From Actinomycetes bacterium (GTDB taxonomy: Bacteria > Actinomycetota > CALGFH01), in contig DASYUT010000208.1 in assembly GCA_036000965.1 (NCBI GenBank), forward strand, positions 1-50,577: DNA of 50,577 nt, given 5' to 3'. Positions 41,127 through 49,432 of this stretch are shown here, piece by piece. The translations under genes and the position numbers were made by a program. The notes beneath the pieces were generated by a model, which saw only the letters and a list, made by a program, of their open reading frames with translations, searched no databases and was not told where the DNA came from. Numbering within the stretch: position 1 is the stretch's first letter; every line of letters starts with the position of its first letter.

Positions 41127-41777
41127 GTGACGGACACTGGGCGTGACCTCGACCAGACCCGTGCCGCATCGGAGGGCCCGTTGGAGCTGGGTGACGCCGT
41201 CCGCCGGCGCCGGATGGTGCGCCGCTTCGAGCAGCGGCCGCTGCCGCCCGAGGTGCTCGACCGCGTGCTGGAGAGCGCGCTGCACGCGCCCTCGGCCGGG
41301 TTCTCCCAGGGGACCGAGCTGGTGGTGCTGGACGAGCCGGGCGCGGTCGAGCGCTTCTGGAGCACGACCGCCGACCCGAGGTTCGACCGGCGGGTGGACC
41401 GGTCCGCCGGCCCGCCGGTGCTCGTGCTGGTCCTGTCCGGCAAGCGGGCCTACCTGGACCGCTACGCCGAGCCGGACAAGGCCGGTCTCGGCATGGACGT
41501 CGAGGCTGGCTGGCCGGTGCCCTACTGGGACCTGGACGCGGCCATGGCGGCCATGCTGCTGCTGCTGGCGGCGGTCGACGCCGGCATCGGCGGCTGGCTG
41601 TTCGGCGTGTTCCACGGCGAGGAGCGGCTGCTCCGCGACCTCGGCGTGCCCGTGGAGCGCCGGCTGATCGGCGTGGTCGGGCTCGGCCACCCGGCCACCG
41701 ACGACCGCCCCAGCGGCTCACCCCGGCGCCGCTCGCGCCGCCCGCTCGGCGAGGTCGTCCACCGCGGCGGCTGGTAG
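41127..41777 (+). CDS. Nitroreductase-family FMN oxidoreductase
   Basis: 216 residues with FMN-binding RRRRMVRRFEQRPLPPEVLDRVLESALHAPSAG at about 27-59, the usual nitroreductase start, and a core helix DAAMAAMLLLLAAVDAGIGGWLFGVF followed by the phosphate-binding loop near VVGLGHPA. The C-terminal 20 residues are Arg/Pro-rich. It probably reduces nitro- or quinone-type compounds, or acts on F420- or flavin-linked substrates; this cannot be told. The GTG start at 41127 has AGGA too close to serve well, so translation may start at ATG 41214 instead, which would remove most of the FMN site and is therefore less likely. It reads towards the formate dehydrogenase operon, 141 bases upstream of it. 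Confidence 0.82.
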   Translation: MTDTGRDLDQTRAASEGPLELGDAVRRRRMVRRFEQRPLPPEVLDRVLESALHAPSAGFSQGTELVVLDEPGAVERFWSTTADPRFDRRVDRSAGPPVLVLVLSGKRAYLDRYAEPDKAGLGMDVEAGWPVPYWDLDAAMAAMLLLLAAVDAGIGGWLFGVFHGEERLLRDLGVPVERRLIGVVGLGHPATDDRPSGSPRRRSRRPLGEVVHRGGW

Positions 41778-41918
41778 CCCCTGGTGTCCGCGGGGTTCCG
41801 GGACGGCGAGCGCGTCGACCTCCGCCGACGGCTACGAGACCCTCCCGGGGGTATACCTGGTCGGAGGCGCCCCGCGCTCCCGGGCGGACCGGTCGCCGGC
41901 ACGACGAAGGAGGAGTCC

Positions 41919-44900
41919 GTGGACCTACGCAGGCTGCTCGAGACGTGGCCCGTGGTTCGCCAGCTCCGCGGACAGGACCGTCTCGGCCTGGGCGAGTCGG
42001 CCCGGTCGGCCCGCTCGGCCGCCCTCGCCCCCCGCACCAGCCAGGCCGACAAGGTGGTCGGGTCGATCTGCCCCTACTGCGCGGTCGGCTGCGCCCAGAA
42101 GGTCTACGTCAAGGACGGCGCGGTCACCCAGATCGAGGGCGACGACGCGAGCCCCATCTCGCGCGGCCGGCTCTGCCCCAAGGGAGCGGCGACCAAGCAG
42201 CTGGTCACCTCGCCCTCGCGGGTCACCAAGGTCCGCTACCGGCGACCCTACGGGACCGAGTGGGAGGACCTCGACCTCGACCAGGCGATGGAGATGATCG
42301 CTGACCGGTTCATCGCCACCCGCGAGGCCACCTGGCAGGAGCGCCAGGGCAAGCTGGTCACCAAGCGCACCCTGGGGCTGTCGAGCCTCGGCGGGGCGAC
42401 CATCGACAACGAGGAGAACTACCTGCTCAAGAAGCTGTTCACCGCGCTCGGAGCGATCCAGATCGAGAACCAGGCGCGCATGTGACACTCCGCCACCGTC
42501 CCGGGTCTCGGGACCTCGTTCGGCCGCGGCGGCGCCACCACCTTCCAGCAGGACCTCCAGAACGCCGACTGCATCGTGATCCAGGGCTCCAACATGGCCG
42601 AGGCGCACCCGGTCGGCTTCCAGTGGGTCATGGAGGCCAAGGCCCGGGGCGCCAGGATCATCCACGTCGACCCGCGGTTCACCCGCACCAGCGCGCTCGC
42701 CCACACCTACGTCCCGATCCGGGCCGGCACCGACATCGCGTTCCTGGGCGGGATCGTGCACCAGATCCTGGAGGGCGGTCGCGAGTTCCGTGACTACGTC
42801 GTCCACTACACCAACGCGCCGGTGATCATCCGCGAGGAGTTCGCCGACACCGAGGACCTCGACGGGCTGTTCAGCGGCTACGACCCGGAGACGGGCGAGT
42901 ACGACCCGTCCAGCTGGATGTACGAGGGGATGCAGGTGGGCATCGGTGCCGGCTCGCGTGCGGGCAGGATGGCCCTGCCCGAGTCGTACGGGTCGGGTGG
43001 GGCCAAGCTCTTCTCCGGACGCCCGCCCGCGACCGACCCGACCCTCGAGCACCCCCGCTGCGTGTTCCAGATCCTCAAGCGCCACTACCGCCGCTACACC
43101 CCCGAGATGGTCGAGCGGGTGTGCGGCGTGCCCAGAGCGTCGCTCCTCGAGGTGGCCGAGGCGCTGTGCGCGAACTCCGGCCGCGAGCGGACCAGCGCCT
43201 TCGTCTACGCCGTGGGCTGGACCCAGCACACCGTCGGGGTGCAGTACATCCGCACCGCCTCCATCATCCAGCTGCTGCTCGGCAACGTCGGCCGGCCCGG
43301 CGGCGGTGTCATGGCCATGCGCGGGCACGCCACCATCCAGGGCTCGACCGACATTCCCACCCTGTACAACCTGCTGCCCGGGTACCTGCCCATGCCCCAC
43401 GCCGAGGTGCACGAGAACATGGCCGACTGGCTCGAGGAGCACAGGCTGCCGGCCGGCTTCTGGGGGCGCCTCGACGCCTACATGGTGAGCCTGCTCAAGG
43501 CCTGGTGGGGGGAAGCGGCCACCCCCGACGACGACTTCTGCTTCCACTACCTGCCCAGGCTGACCGGGGACCACTCGTGGTTCACCATCGTGTTCAGGAT
43601 GCTCGGCGGCGAGGTCGAGGGGCTCCTCCTGCCCGGCCAGAACCCGGCCGTCGGCTCGGTCAACGGCGGCCTGAACCGCAAGGCCATGGCCAACCTGAAG
43701 TGGCTGGTCGTCCGGGACTTCGTCGAGACCGAGTCGGCGTCGTTCTGGAAGGACGCTCCGGAGATCGAGACCGGGGAGCTGGCGACCGAGGAGATCGGCA
43801 CCGAGGTCTTCTTCCTCCCGGCCGCCACCCACACCGAGAAGAACGGGTCGTACACCAACACCCAGCGCCTGCTGCAGTGGCACCACCAAGCGGTCGACCC
43901 GCCCGGCGACGCCCGCTCGGAGCTGTGGTTCTGCTACCACCTGGGCCGCATCATCCGGGAGCGGCTGGCCGGCTCGACCGACCCCAAGGACCGGCCCATC
44001 CTCGACCTCACCTGGGACTACCCGCTGGAAGGGACGCTGGCCGAGCCGAGCGCCGACGCGGTCCTGGCCGAGATCGGCGGGTTCGACGCCGACGGCAAGC
44101 CGGCCTCCGGCTACCTCGACCTGAAGGCGGACGGGTCCACCTCGTGCGGCTGCTGGATCTACTCGGGCTGCCACGCCGACGGGATCAACCAGGCGGCCAG
44201 GCGCAGACCCCACACTGAGCAGACCTGGGTCGCGCCCGAGTGGGGCTGGGCCTGGCCCTACAACCGCCGCATCCTCTACAACCGGGCCAGCGCCGACCCG
44301 CAAGGCAGGCCCTGGTCGGAGCGGAAGCGCTACGTCTGGTGGGACGAGGAGCAGGGCCGCTGGACCGGCTTTGACAACCCCGACTTCGTGGCCACCATGC
44401 CCCCCGGCTACCAACCGCCCGAGGACGCCCAGGCCGAGAAGGCCCTGACCGGGGACAGCCCGTTCGTCATGCAGGCCGACGGCAAGGGCTGGCTCTACTG
44501 CCCCAACGGGCTGGTCGACGGCCCGCTGCCCACCCACTACGAGCCGCACGAGTCGCCCTACGCCAACCTGCTCTACGGCCAGCAGGCCAACCCGACCCGG
44601 CAGCGGTACGACCGGCCGGGCAACCGCTACCACCCGTCTCACGGCGAGCCGGGGACCGGCGCCTACCCGTTCGTGGTCACCAGCTTCCGGCTCACCGAGC
44701 ACCACACCGCCGGCGGCATGAGCCGGACCCTGCCCTACCTGGCCGAGCTCCAGCCCGAGCTGTTCTGCGAGGTCAGCCCGGAGCTGGCCGCCGAGCGAGG
44801 CCTGCGCCACGGCGGCTGGGCCACCATCGTGAGCGCCCGCGGCGCGATCGAGGCCAAGGTGCTGGTGACCAAGCGGATGCAGCCGCTGCGAGGCGAAGGC

Positions 44901-45137
44901 CGGGTCGTCCACCAGGTCGGCCTGCCCTGGCACTTCGGCCCCAAGGGGCTGGCCGTGGGGGACTCGCCCAACGACCTGTTCTCGGTCGTGCTCGACAGCA
45001 ACGTCCAGATCCAGGAGAGCAAGGTGTCCACCTGCGACATCCGGCCCGGGCGCCGGCCCCGGGGCCCGGACCTGCCCAGGATGGTCGAGGAGTACCGGCG
45101 GCTGGCGGCCCGGGGCGACGGGGGAGGCACGGGATGA
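41919..45137 (+). CDS. Formate dehydrogenase catalytic subunit, selenocysteine-containing (TGA at 42483)
   Basis: Mo/W-bisMGD formate dehydrogenase, 1072 residues if the in-frame TGA 42483-42485 is read as selenocysteine (residue 189). The [4Fe-4S] site is C51, C54, C58 and C86 (CPYCAVGC, then RLCPKG). The sequence across the TGA, NQARM-U-HSATVPGLGTSFGRG, aligns with Escherichia coli FdnG (NQARV-U-HGPTVASLAPTFGRG), and the protein continues without a break (NMAEAHPVGFQWVMEAKARG). The His after Sec is present. Downstream are the bisMGD-binding regions and a C-terminal aspartate decarboxylase-like fold. GTG 41919 has AAGGAGGAG 4 bases upstream. There is no clear Tat signal (only DLRR, no hydrophobic stretch), so the active site may be cytoplasmic. 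Standard callers split it at 42485 and 42576. TATACC at 41852 is a -10 candidate. Confidence 0.93.
42486..42525 (+). promoter_or_regulatory. Bacterial SECIS hairpin for selenocysteine insertion
   Basis: Immediately after the TGA, GTCCCG (42498-42503) and CGGGAC (42509-42514) form a 6-bp stem closing the 5-nt loop GGTCT (42504-42508). GGTCT is the same apical loop as the E. coli fdhF SECIS, and its first G lies 21 bases after the T of TGA, the same distance as in fdhF. The codon after the TGA (CAC) is also identical. This strongly supports SelB-dependent decoding. The selABC genes are not in this window. Confidence 0.85.
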
Positions 45138-46072
45138 GCGCGCGCCCGGCCACCTTCGGGGGTGGCTACGACGGCGAGGCCCGGCCCCGCATGGGCTTCT
45201 TCACCGACACCTCGATCTGCATCGGCTGCAAGGCGTGCGAGGTCGCCTGCAAGGAGTGGAACCTGCTCCCCCAGGACGGGCCGCTCAGCTTCACCGGCAA
45301 CTCCCTCGACAACACCATGGCGCTCGGGGCGAGCACCTGGCGCCACGTGGCCTTCATCGAGCAGGCCAGGCCGGTGCCCGTGCCCGACCTCGACCTGGCC
45401 GCCCTGGCCGAGCGCGCCGCCGGGGACCAGGCCGCGGGTGCCACCAGCGGGATGCCCGAGGTCGGCGGCGGCTCGATGGTCGAGGCGGTCGGCCCGGCCC
45501 GCGACGGGATCCGCTGGCTGATGAGCTCGGACGTGTGCAAGCACTGCTCGTCAGCGGCCTGCCTGGAGGTCTGCCCGACCGGGGCCCTGTTCCGCACCGA
45601 GTTCGGCACGGTCGTGGTCCAGCCGGACATCTGCAACGGCTGCGGGTACTGCGTGCCCGCCTGCCCGTTCGGGGTCATCGACCGGCGCGAGGACGACGGC
45701 CGGGCGTGGAAGTGCACGCTCTGCTACGACCGGCTCCGCGACGACCTGGAGCCGGCCTGCGCGCACGCCTGCCCGACCAAGTCGATCCAGTTCGGGCAGG
45801 TCGACGAGCTCCACGCCCGGGCCGACGAGCGCCTGGACGAGCTGCACCGGGCCGGGGTGGACAGCGCCCAGCTCTACCTGCGCGATGAGGCTGACGGGGT
45901 CGGCGGCGGCGGCGCCTTCTTCCTGCTGCTCGACGAGCCCGAGGTGTACGGCTTCCCGCCCGACCCGGTGTCCACCACCCGCGACCTGCCGGCCTTCTGG
46001 AAGGCGGCCGGCCTGGCCGCCGGGGCCCTGGTCGCCGGCCTGGCCGCCGCCTTCGCCGGGGGCCGGCGGTGA
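45134..46072 (+). CDS. Formate dehydrogenase iron-sulfur subunit (FdnH/HybA type)
   Basis: 312 residues. Four [4Fe-4S] motifs are visible: CIGCKACEVAC (29-39), CKHCSSAACLEVCPTG, CNGCGYCVPACPFG and CTLCYDRL with CAHACPTK. It passes electrons from the catalytic subunit to the membrane. The C-terminus ends in one transmembrane helix (AAGLAAGALVAGLAAAFAGG), as in FdnH, fixing it to the membrane with the NrfD-like partner. The ATG overlaps the catalytic-subunit TGA (ATGA, 45134-45137), so the three genes are translationally coupled. No signal peptide is seen. Confidence 0.93.
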   Translation: MSARPATFGGGYDGEARPRMGFFTDTSICIGCKACEVACKEWNLLPQDGPLSFTGNSLDNTMALGASTWRHVAFIEQARPVPVPDLDLAALAERAAGDQAAGATSGMPEVGGGSMVEAVGPARDGIRWLMSSDVCKHCSSAACLEVCPTGALFRTEFGTVVVQPDICNGCGYCVPACPFGVIDRREDDGRAWKCTLCYDRLRDDLEPACAHACPTKSIQFGQVDELHARADERLDELHRAGVDSAQLYLRDEADGVGGGGAFFLLLDEPEVYGFPPDPVSTTRDLPAFWKAAGLAAGALVAGLAAAFAGGRR

Positions 46073-47031
46073 CGGCCGCGCCGCCCACGCCCCGCCGCGA
46101 CCCGGACCGGCCCGGGGTGTCGATGGTGCCAAGGGCCGAGTTCCGCAGCTACTACGGCCGCCCGGTGCTCAAGCAGCCGGTGTGGAGCGACGAGGTCGCG
46201 CTGTACTACTTCACCGGCGGGCTGGCCGGTGCCTCGGCCAGCCTCGCCCTGGCCGCCCGGCTGGCCGGCAACCAGCGGCTGGCCTCCGACGCCCTGGCCG
46301 TGTCGGCCACCGGCGTGCTGGCCAGCCTGCCCCTGCTCGTCCTCGACCTGGGGCGGCCGGCCCGCTTCCACCACATGCTGCGGGTGCTGCGGCCGACCTC
46401 CCCGATGAGCGTCGGCACCTGGATCCTGACCACGCTGGGCCCGTCGGTGGTGGGCGCGGCAGTGGCCGACAGGCTCGGCATCTTCCCCCGGCTCGGCCGG
46501 GCCGCCGAGGTGGTGGCCGGGTCGCTCGGCCCGGCCCTGGCCACCTACACCGCGGTGCTGGTGGCCGACACCGCCGTGCCCGCCTGGCACGAGGCAGGGC
46601 GGCACCTGCCGTTCGTGTTCGCGGGCAGCGCGGCCGCGGCGGCCGGCGGGGCCGCCGCCATCCTCACCCCGACCGCCGAGGCGGGCCCGGCCCGCCGCCT
46701 GGCCGTGGGCGGCGCGCTGCTGGAGCTGGCCGCCGCCGAGGTCATGGAGCGCCGGCTGGGCGAGCTGGCCGAGCCCTACCACAAGCCCCCGGCCCGGCGC
46801 TTCGCCACCCTGGCCCGGGCCGCCAGCGGGGCCGGTGCGCTCGTGCTCGGCCTGGCCGGCCGCAGGCGCCCCGCGGCCGTGCTCGGCGGGGCGCTGCTGC
46901 TGCTCGGCTCGGCCTGCCAGCGCCTGGCCGTGCACAAGGCCGGCTTCGAGTCCGCCCGCGACCCCAGCTACGTCGTCGGGCCCCAGCGGGCCCGCCTGGA
47001 CGCCAGGGCGGGAGTCCCCTCCCGGCGCTGA
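46069..47031 (+). CDS. NrfD/PsrC-like membrane subunit of formate dehydrogenase
   Basis: 320 residues, quinone-reactive membrane subunit. The N-terminus has SYYGRPVLKQPVWSDEVALYYFTGG, typical of NrfD-type proteins, followed by about eight hydrophobic helices, for example ALAVSATGVLASLPLLVLDL and LVLGLAGRRRPAAVLGGALL. DLGRPARFHHMLRVLRPTSPMSVGTW matches the conserved Asp/His/Arg region after the second helix. It is therefore likely to pass electrons to menaquinone without heme b, unlike FdnI. GTG 46069 overlaps the preceding stop (GTGA). It ends the operon. Confidence 0.9.
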   Translation: MTAAPPTPRRDPDRPGVSMVPRAEFRSYYGRPVLKQPVWSDEVALYYFTGGLAGASASLALAARLAGNQRLASDALAVSATGVLASLPLLVLDLGRPARFHHMLRVLRPTSPMSVGTWILTTLGPSVVGAAVADRLGIFPRLGRAAEVVAGSLGPALATYTAVLVADTAVPAWHEAGRHLPFVFAGSAAAAAGGAAAILTPTAEAGPARRLAVGGALLELAAAEVMERRLGELAEPYHKPPARRFATLARAASGAGALVLGLAGRRRPAAVLGGALLLLGSACQRLAVHKAGFESARDPSYVVGPQRARLDARAGVPSRR

Positions 47032-47152
47032 CTTGCGCTCGACAGCACCGGGCCGCTTGCGCCCTGCCGGAGACGACCTGGCGTGGGCCGGTCACCTGCT
47101 GCTTGCCTGCTGATCGGCGCCGTGGTCACAGGGTCGGCTTGAATTCCATCGC

Positions 47153-47383
47153 CTACACGGCCGAGAGCAGCAGGAGCAGGTTGATACCGGACAGGGTCGC
47201 CGCCCGCCGCTGCAGCCTGGGCCATCGCGGGTCGTCGAGCGGAGCGTCGGCGGCGAGCCGGCGCAGCTCGGTGTTGGTCGCGCGGATCAGCGTCGCCCCG
47301 AGGGCCAGGGACAGGGCAACCGCTGCGATGCCCCACGCGACCCAGAGGGTGCCGTAGCCGACGTTGATCTGCTCGACCCGCAC
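47153..47383 (-). CDS. Small membrane protein, probably the rest of a frameshifted ORF
   Basis: 76 residues from GTG 47383 with one or two transmembrane helices (VGYGTLWVAWGIAAVALSLALGATL and ATLSGINLLLLLSAV) separated by a charged loop. There is no ribosome site at 47383. About 40 bases further upstream a GTG (47423) with GGGGAGG begins VYTIENLF in another frame. A 1-base insertion near 47400 would rejoin it to EITGLVRVEQINVGYG, making a protein of about 90 residues. It may be a DUF2269-like small membrane protein; not certain. It is divergent from the MarR gene, which could regulate it. Confidence 0.5.
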   Translation of the reverse strand: MRVEQINVGYGTLWVAWGIAAVALSLALGATLIRATNTELRRLAADAPLDDPRWPRLQRRAATLSGINLLLLLSAV

Positions 47384-47500
47384 CAGGCCGGTGATCTCTG
47401 AACAGGTTCTCGATCGTGTACACGCCTGCCTCCCCTTGGCCAGGGGCGCCGGACATGCGACCGCGCCAGGGCGTCGGTCACCCAGGAAACTTCAAGAACG

Positions 47501-47554
47501 GAACCATTCCGGATGGAACGGTTCAAGTCAAGAGTGATTCTGAGGCGCTACCGT
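47501..47554 (+). promoter_or_regulatory. MarR operator palindrome and -10 box
   Basis: A dyad from GAACC (47501-47505) to GGTTC (47520-47524) with CATTCCGGATG-like symmetry in its centre, and flanking CTTCAAG/GTTCAAG repeats, fits a MarR-type binding site. The -10 element TACCGT (47549-47554) ends 7 nt before the MarR ATG, again leaderless spacing. Autoregulation, and control of the divergent membrane ORF, is inferred. Confidence 0.55.
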
Positions 47555-47561
47555 TGCGGTC

Positions 47562-48071
47562 ATGACCAGGCGTACGAGCTCCACTCCGCCAGCCGCCGCC
47601 CGGCGGCGCGTCCCCGGCGTCGCCTTCCTGCTCTCCCAGCTCGGGTACCACTCGGCTCGCCTGTGGAAGGGCCGGCTGGCTCCCCTTGGCCTCGATCCTC
47701 GCCACGTCATGCTGCTCCGCCATATCGCCGACGACGAGGGCCGCTCCCAGCAGGCGTTCGGCGAGGCGCTGCGGATCCCGCCGAGCCGCATGGTCGCGCT
47801 CGTCGACGGCCTCGAAGAGCGCGGCCTGCTCAGGCGAAGGCCCAACCCCAACGATCGTCGCGTGCGAACCCTGCACCTCACCCGCGACGGCCGGCGGCTG
47901 CTCGGCAAGATCATGGAGGTGTCCCTCGAGCACGAGCAGCAGCTGTGCACCGGCCTGCAGCCCGCCGAGCGCGAGCAGCTCATCACGCTGCTCAGCCGGC
48001 TCGCCACCGAGCAGGGGCTTGCCGCAGGAGTCCACCCCGGAGCTGCCGACCCCGACCCCAACCAGCGCTGA
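47562..48071 (+). CDS. MarR-family transcriptional regulator
   Basis: 169 residues with a winged helix-turn-helix: GLDPRHVMLLRHIADDEGRSQQAFGEALRIPPSRMVALVDGLEERGLLRRRPNPNDRRVRTLHLTRDGR covers the recognition helix and the wing with the diagnostic DRR. The N-terminal basic tail and C-terminal helices for dimerisation are present. MarR proteins usually repress their own promoter and neighbouring efflux or redox genes until a small phenolic ligand or oxidant binds. There is no Cys in the sensing positions, only Cys in CTGLQ. ATG 47562 is supported by the leaderless -10 box 7 nt upstream. Confidence 0.93.
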   Translation: MTRRTSSTPPAAARRRVPGVAFLLSQLGYHSARLWKGRLAPLGLDPRHVMLLRHIADDEGRSQQAFGEALRIPPSRMVALVDGLEERGLLRRRPNPNDRRVRTLHLTRDGRRLLGKIMEVSLEHEQQLCTGLQPAEREQLITLLSRLATEQGLAAGVHPGAADPDPNQR

Positions 48072-48072
48072 G

Positions 48073-48100
48073 CAGCTCGTGTGCGCCGACCGACGAGCTG
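48073..48100 (+). terminator. Hairpin directly after the MarR gene
   Basis: CAGCTCGT (48073-48080) and ACGAGCTG (48093-48100), perfect 8-bp stem with a 12-nt loop, starting 2 bases after the stop codon. No T-run. Confidence 0.5.
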
Positions 48101-48200
48101 GCGAGAGGGACGGCCGCCGGCCGAGCCGCCGTCGATCCCGCTTCCACGGGCCCGCCCGTCCTGACGTCGAGGCTGCGATGCACCCGACGCCAGGGTCCTT

Positions 48201-48371
48201 TCATCCGGGCCGCCTGACCAGGCCGCTGGCCGGCTCGTGGGGATGGTCGACCAGCTGACGCAGGCGCGCCTCCCGCTGCCGGTCCTGCTCGGCTTGGTAG
48301 TCCACCCAGAGCAGCGGGACCAGCGCGATCCACAGCAGCGCGACCGCGGCCAGGACGTCGAGCGTCCGCAT
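48201..48371 (-). CDS. 56-residue single-helix membrane protein
   Basis: The product starts MRTLDVLAAVALLWIALVPL with one transmembrane helix (about residues 5-23), then an acidic/basic amphipathic stretch (DYQAEQDRQREARLRQLVDH) and a short tail. It has a very strong purine ribosome site (AGGAGGGGAGGGG, 4 bases before the ATG). The hydrophobic helix followed by a charged helix is typical of small regulatory or scaffold membrane proteins. No family is recognised. It lies between the MarR gene and the TPR regulator, on its own promoter or at the end of a transcript. Confidence 0.6.
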   Translation of the reverse strand: MRTLDVLAAVALLWIALVPLLWVDYQAEQDRQREARLRQLVDHPHEPASGLVRRPG

Positions 48372-48505
48372 CGCCCCTCCCCTCCTGGATGACTGGACCG
48401 GGCCTCTCGGGCTCGCAGGGAGGATCAGGCCGGCCCCGGCGGGCGGCTATGACGGGCTACGCATCGGCGGTATGCGCGGCATGCATCGGCGCGGGCGGGT
48501 CGGCG

Positions 48506-49432
48506 CTACTGGCCGACCAGCTCCAGATACAGCGCCTCGAAGTCGCGCACGGCCGGCACGCTCTGGTGTGGCTGAAGTTGGTGACGAAGCAACCGAACCC
48601 GCTCGTTGCCCCGCGCGGTGTTCATGCTCGCCGCGGCGAGCAGCGCCCGGACAGCCTGCCGGGCGGCCTCCTCCAGCTCGCCGGCTTGGACATAGCCTTG
48701 GGCGAGCCAGCTCACGTACAGGGCGACCTCGCGGGCGCGGCGCTCGTCGTAGCGGCCGAGGACGCTTCGGAGGAGCGGCTCGGCGCGGTGTGGCTGGCCA
48801 AGCTCGGTGTAGCAGCGTCCCGCCATCACGTCGATCTCGTCACGGTCCAGCCAGTACGCCCAGCTGGGCTCAGCTTCGGGGCGGCGGTCTTCAAAGGCGT
48901 GGTCTGCCTCGCCGAGTGCTCGCTCGGCCTGGCGGAGCTCGCCGGCGCGCGCGTGCGCCCAGGCGACCCGCTCGGCCAGCAGTGTCCGGGCAGTCGCTGG
49001 CCCGCGTCGAGCGGTGCCCGTGGCGGCGGTGTGGGCCAGCAGCACGGCCTCGTACGGGTTGTCCGCGTTGGCGTACAGGTAGCTCAGCAGCGAGACGAGG
49101 TTGGCCGCGAGCGTCGGGTCACCAGCCGCGTGCGCGGCGTGGATGCCGGTCGCGTAGTGCCTGATGGCCGCGGCGTGCTGACCTGCGTCCACCGCGATCC
49201 ACCCGGCGACCTGGGACAGTTCCCCGACCGCTTTGAGGAGCCGCTTGCCCAGCGTCTCGGTGTAGGCGGCGCCCTTGAGCAGGCGGGCGGTCACCTCCAG
49301 CTCGCGGCGGACGAGCTGGTATGAGTCCCCGCCGCCGATGAAGTCGTCCAAGCGGCGCAGGTACTCCACGCGCCGCTCGATCCTGCCGAGTAGCTCCTCG
49401 CCGATGCGCCGGCCCGCGCGCACCTCAATCAC
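48506..49432 (-). CDS. TPR-domain half of a helix-turn-helix/TPR regulator
   Basis: 308 residues of TPR-like helical repeats (AGQHAAAIRHYATGIHAAHAAGD, AGELRQAERALGEADHAF, AGELEEAARQAVRALLAA). GTG 49432 overlaps the TGA of the upstream helix-turn-helix gene (GTGA), which would be normal coupling. However, in many actinobacterial regulators I recall (the SCO-type XRE/TPR family) the two parts are one protein. Here the sequence at the junction would be restored in frame by one extra C in a run of five Cs (49436-49440): LAHEWLI, then PPQVIEVRAGRRI. So a frameshift mutation, a sequencing error or programmed slippage is as likely as two genes. Confidence 0.7.
   Translation of the reverse strand: MIEVRAGRRIGEELLGRIERRVEYLRRLDDFIGGGDSYQLVRRELEVTARLLKGAAYTETLGKRLLKAVGELSQVAGWIAVDAGQHAAAIRHYATGIHAAHAAGDPTLAANLVSLLSYLYANADNPYEAVLLAHTAATGTARRGPATARTLLAERVAWAHARAGELRQAERALGEADHAFEDRRPEAEPSWAYWLDRDEIDVMAGRCYTELGQPHRAEPLLRSVLGRYDERRAREVALYVSWLAQGYVQAGELEEAARQAVRALLAAASMNTARGNERVRLLRHQLQPHQSVPAVRDFEALYLELVGQ

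Noticed and set aside
42485-42576. Formate dehydrogenase read as two separate proteins or as a pseudogene
   Set aside because: The only interruption is a TGA at the catalytic Sec position with a SECIS hairpin at the canonical distance and perfect continuity of the protein on both sides.
41925-44933. Very long minus-strand ORF (about 1000 codons) opposite the formate dehydrogenase gene
   Set aside because: It is a shadow of GC-rich coding sequence: low-complexity Gly/Val/Leu/Arg composition with no recognisable domain, lying opposite a gene with strong motif support.
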